The translations under genes were made by a program, and so were the position numbers. From Halichoerus grypus (Eukaryota; Chordata; Mammalia; Carnivora; Phocidae), in assembly GCF_964656455.1 (NCBI RefSeq), contig NC_135722.1, positions 85,865,313 to 85,929,312 on the forward strand: 64,000 nt of DNA. The letters run 5' to 3'. This document shows, one piece after another, positions 63,972-64,000 of the stretch; the first letter of the stretch is position 1; every line of letters begins with the position of its first letter. The notes under the pieces are model-generated. The model ran no database searches, had not been told where the DNA came from, and saw only the letters and a list, made by a program, of their open reading frames with translations.

Positions 63972-64000
63972 TAAACAGACCACAAAAAAGACACATGTTT

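Overview
The window is nuclear DNA from a mammal, most likely an arctoid carnivore (the bear, seal, mustelid and panda side of the dog-like carnivores). The diagnostic signal is seven copies of a tRNA-derived SINE with the head 'gggcgcctgggtggctcag', an internal 'tcatgatcccagggtcctgg' segment and a (TAAA)n/poly(A) tail. Their bodies differ from what I recall of the dog and cat versions, so neither a canid nor a felid is the best fit. The L1 5' UTR, 3' UTR and ORF remnants are of the carnivore L1 type. The assignment rests on remembered repeat consensus sequences, not on a search.

I see no convincing protein-coding gene, tRNA, rRNA or snRNA gene, CRISPR array or bacterial-type feature. The long open frames belong to L1 remnants, L1 5' UTR sequence, purine/pyrimidine microsatellites or chance. 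The window reads as intergenic or deep intronic DNA in which most recognisable sequence is transposon-derived. Two short stretches flanked by good splice-site sequences (18691-18771 and 48857-48975) are the only exon-like candidates, and both are weak.

Layout. 1-9.2 kb: non-repetitive DNA with MIR and L2 fragments, one SINE, an ancient LTR-like element splitting a MIR, an unassigned LTR-like element (7575-7905) and a MaLR LTR. 9.2-23.7 kb: SINEs at 9.2 and 20.0 kb, a long L2 3' end at 11 kb, several MIRs, a 320-bp purine tract at 15.8 kb and a hAT-type fragment at 17 kb. 23.7-32.3 kb: an old L1M-type LINE interrupted by a much younger carnivore L1 (26726-30918), itself interrupted by a SINE and carrying two large internal deletions. 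32.3-42 kb: AT-rich DNA, L2/CR1-class fragments, an MLT1-type LTR at 35.1 kb and a SINE at 39.2 kb. 42.1-45.2 kb: two diverged, directly repeated LTR-like segments bracketing an interior, probably a very old endogenous retrovirus-L-type remnant with a later MaLR LTR inside it. 45.6-49.2 kb: ancient repeat and non-repetitive DNA. 49.4-51.5 kb: a 5'-truncated carnivore L1 with clear target-site duplications (TSDs). 52-57.7 kb: two SINEs, a second copy of the unassigned LTR-like element, a CR1/L3-like fragment, MER20, a minus-strand L1 insertion with non-L1 sequence at its 5' end, and two MaLR LTRs. 58.0-58.8 kb: an ancient repeat interrupted by an L1 piece with a 5' inversion. 58.8-64 kb: mostly non-repetitive DNA, a GGAA-type microsatellite and an unassigned old repeat at the right edge.

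Nesting gives a relative chronology: MIR, L2 and CR1-class first; MaLR, ERV-L-like, hAT and old L1M next; carnivore L1 later; the SINE inside the carnivore L1 youngest. I found no clearly novel biological system. The items most worth a second look are the chimeric L1 insertion at 54219-55130, the doubly deleted L1 at 26.7-30.9 kb with its quasi-palindromic AT tract, and the two exon-like segments.
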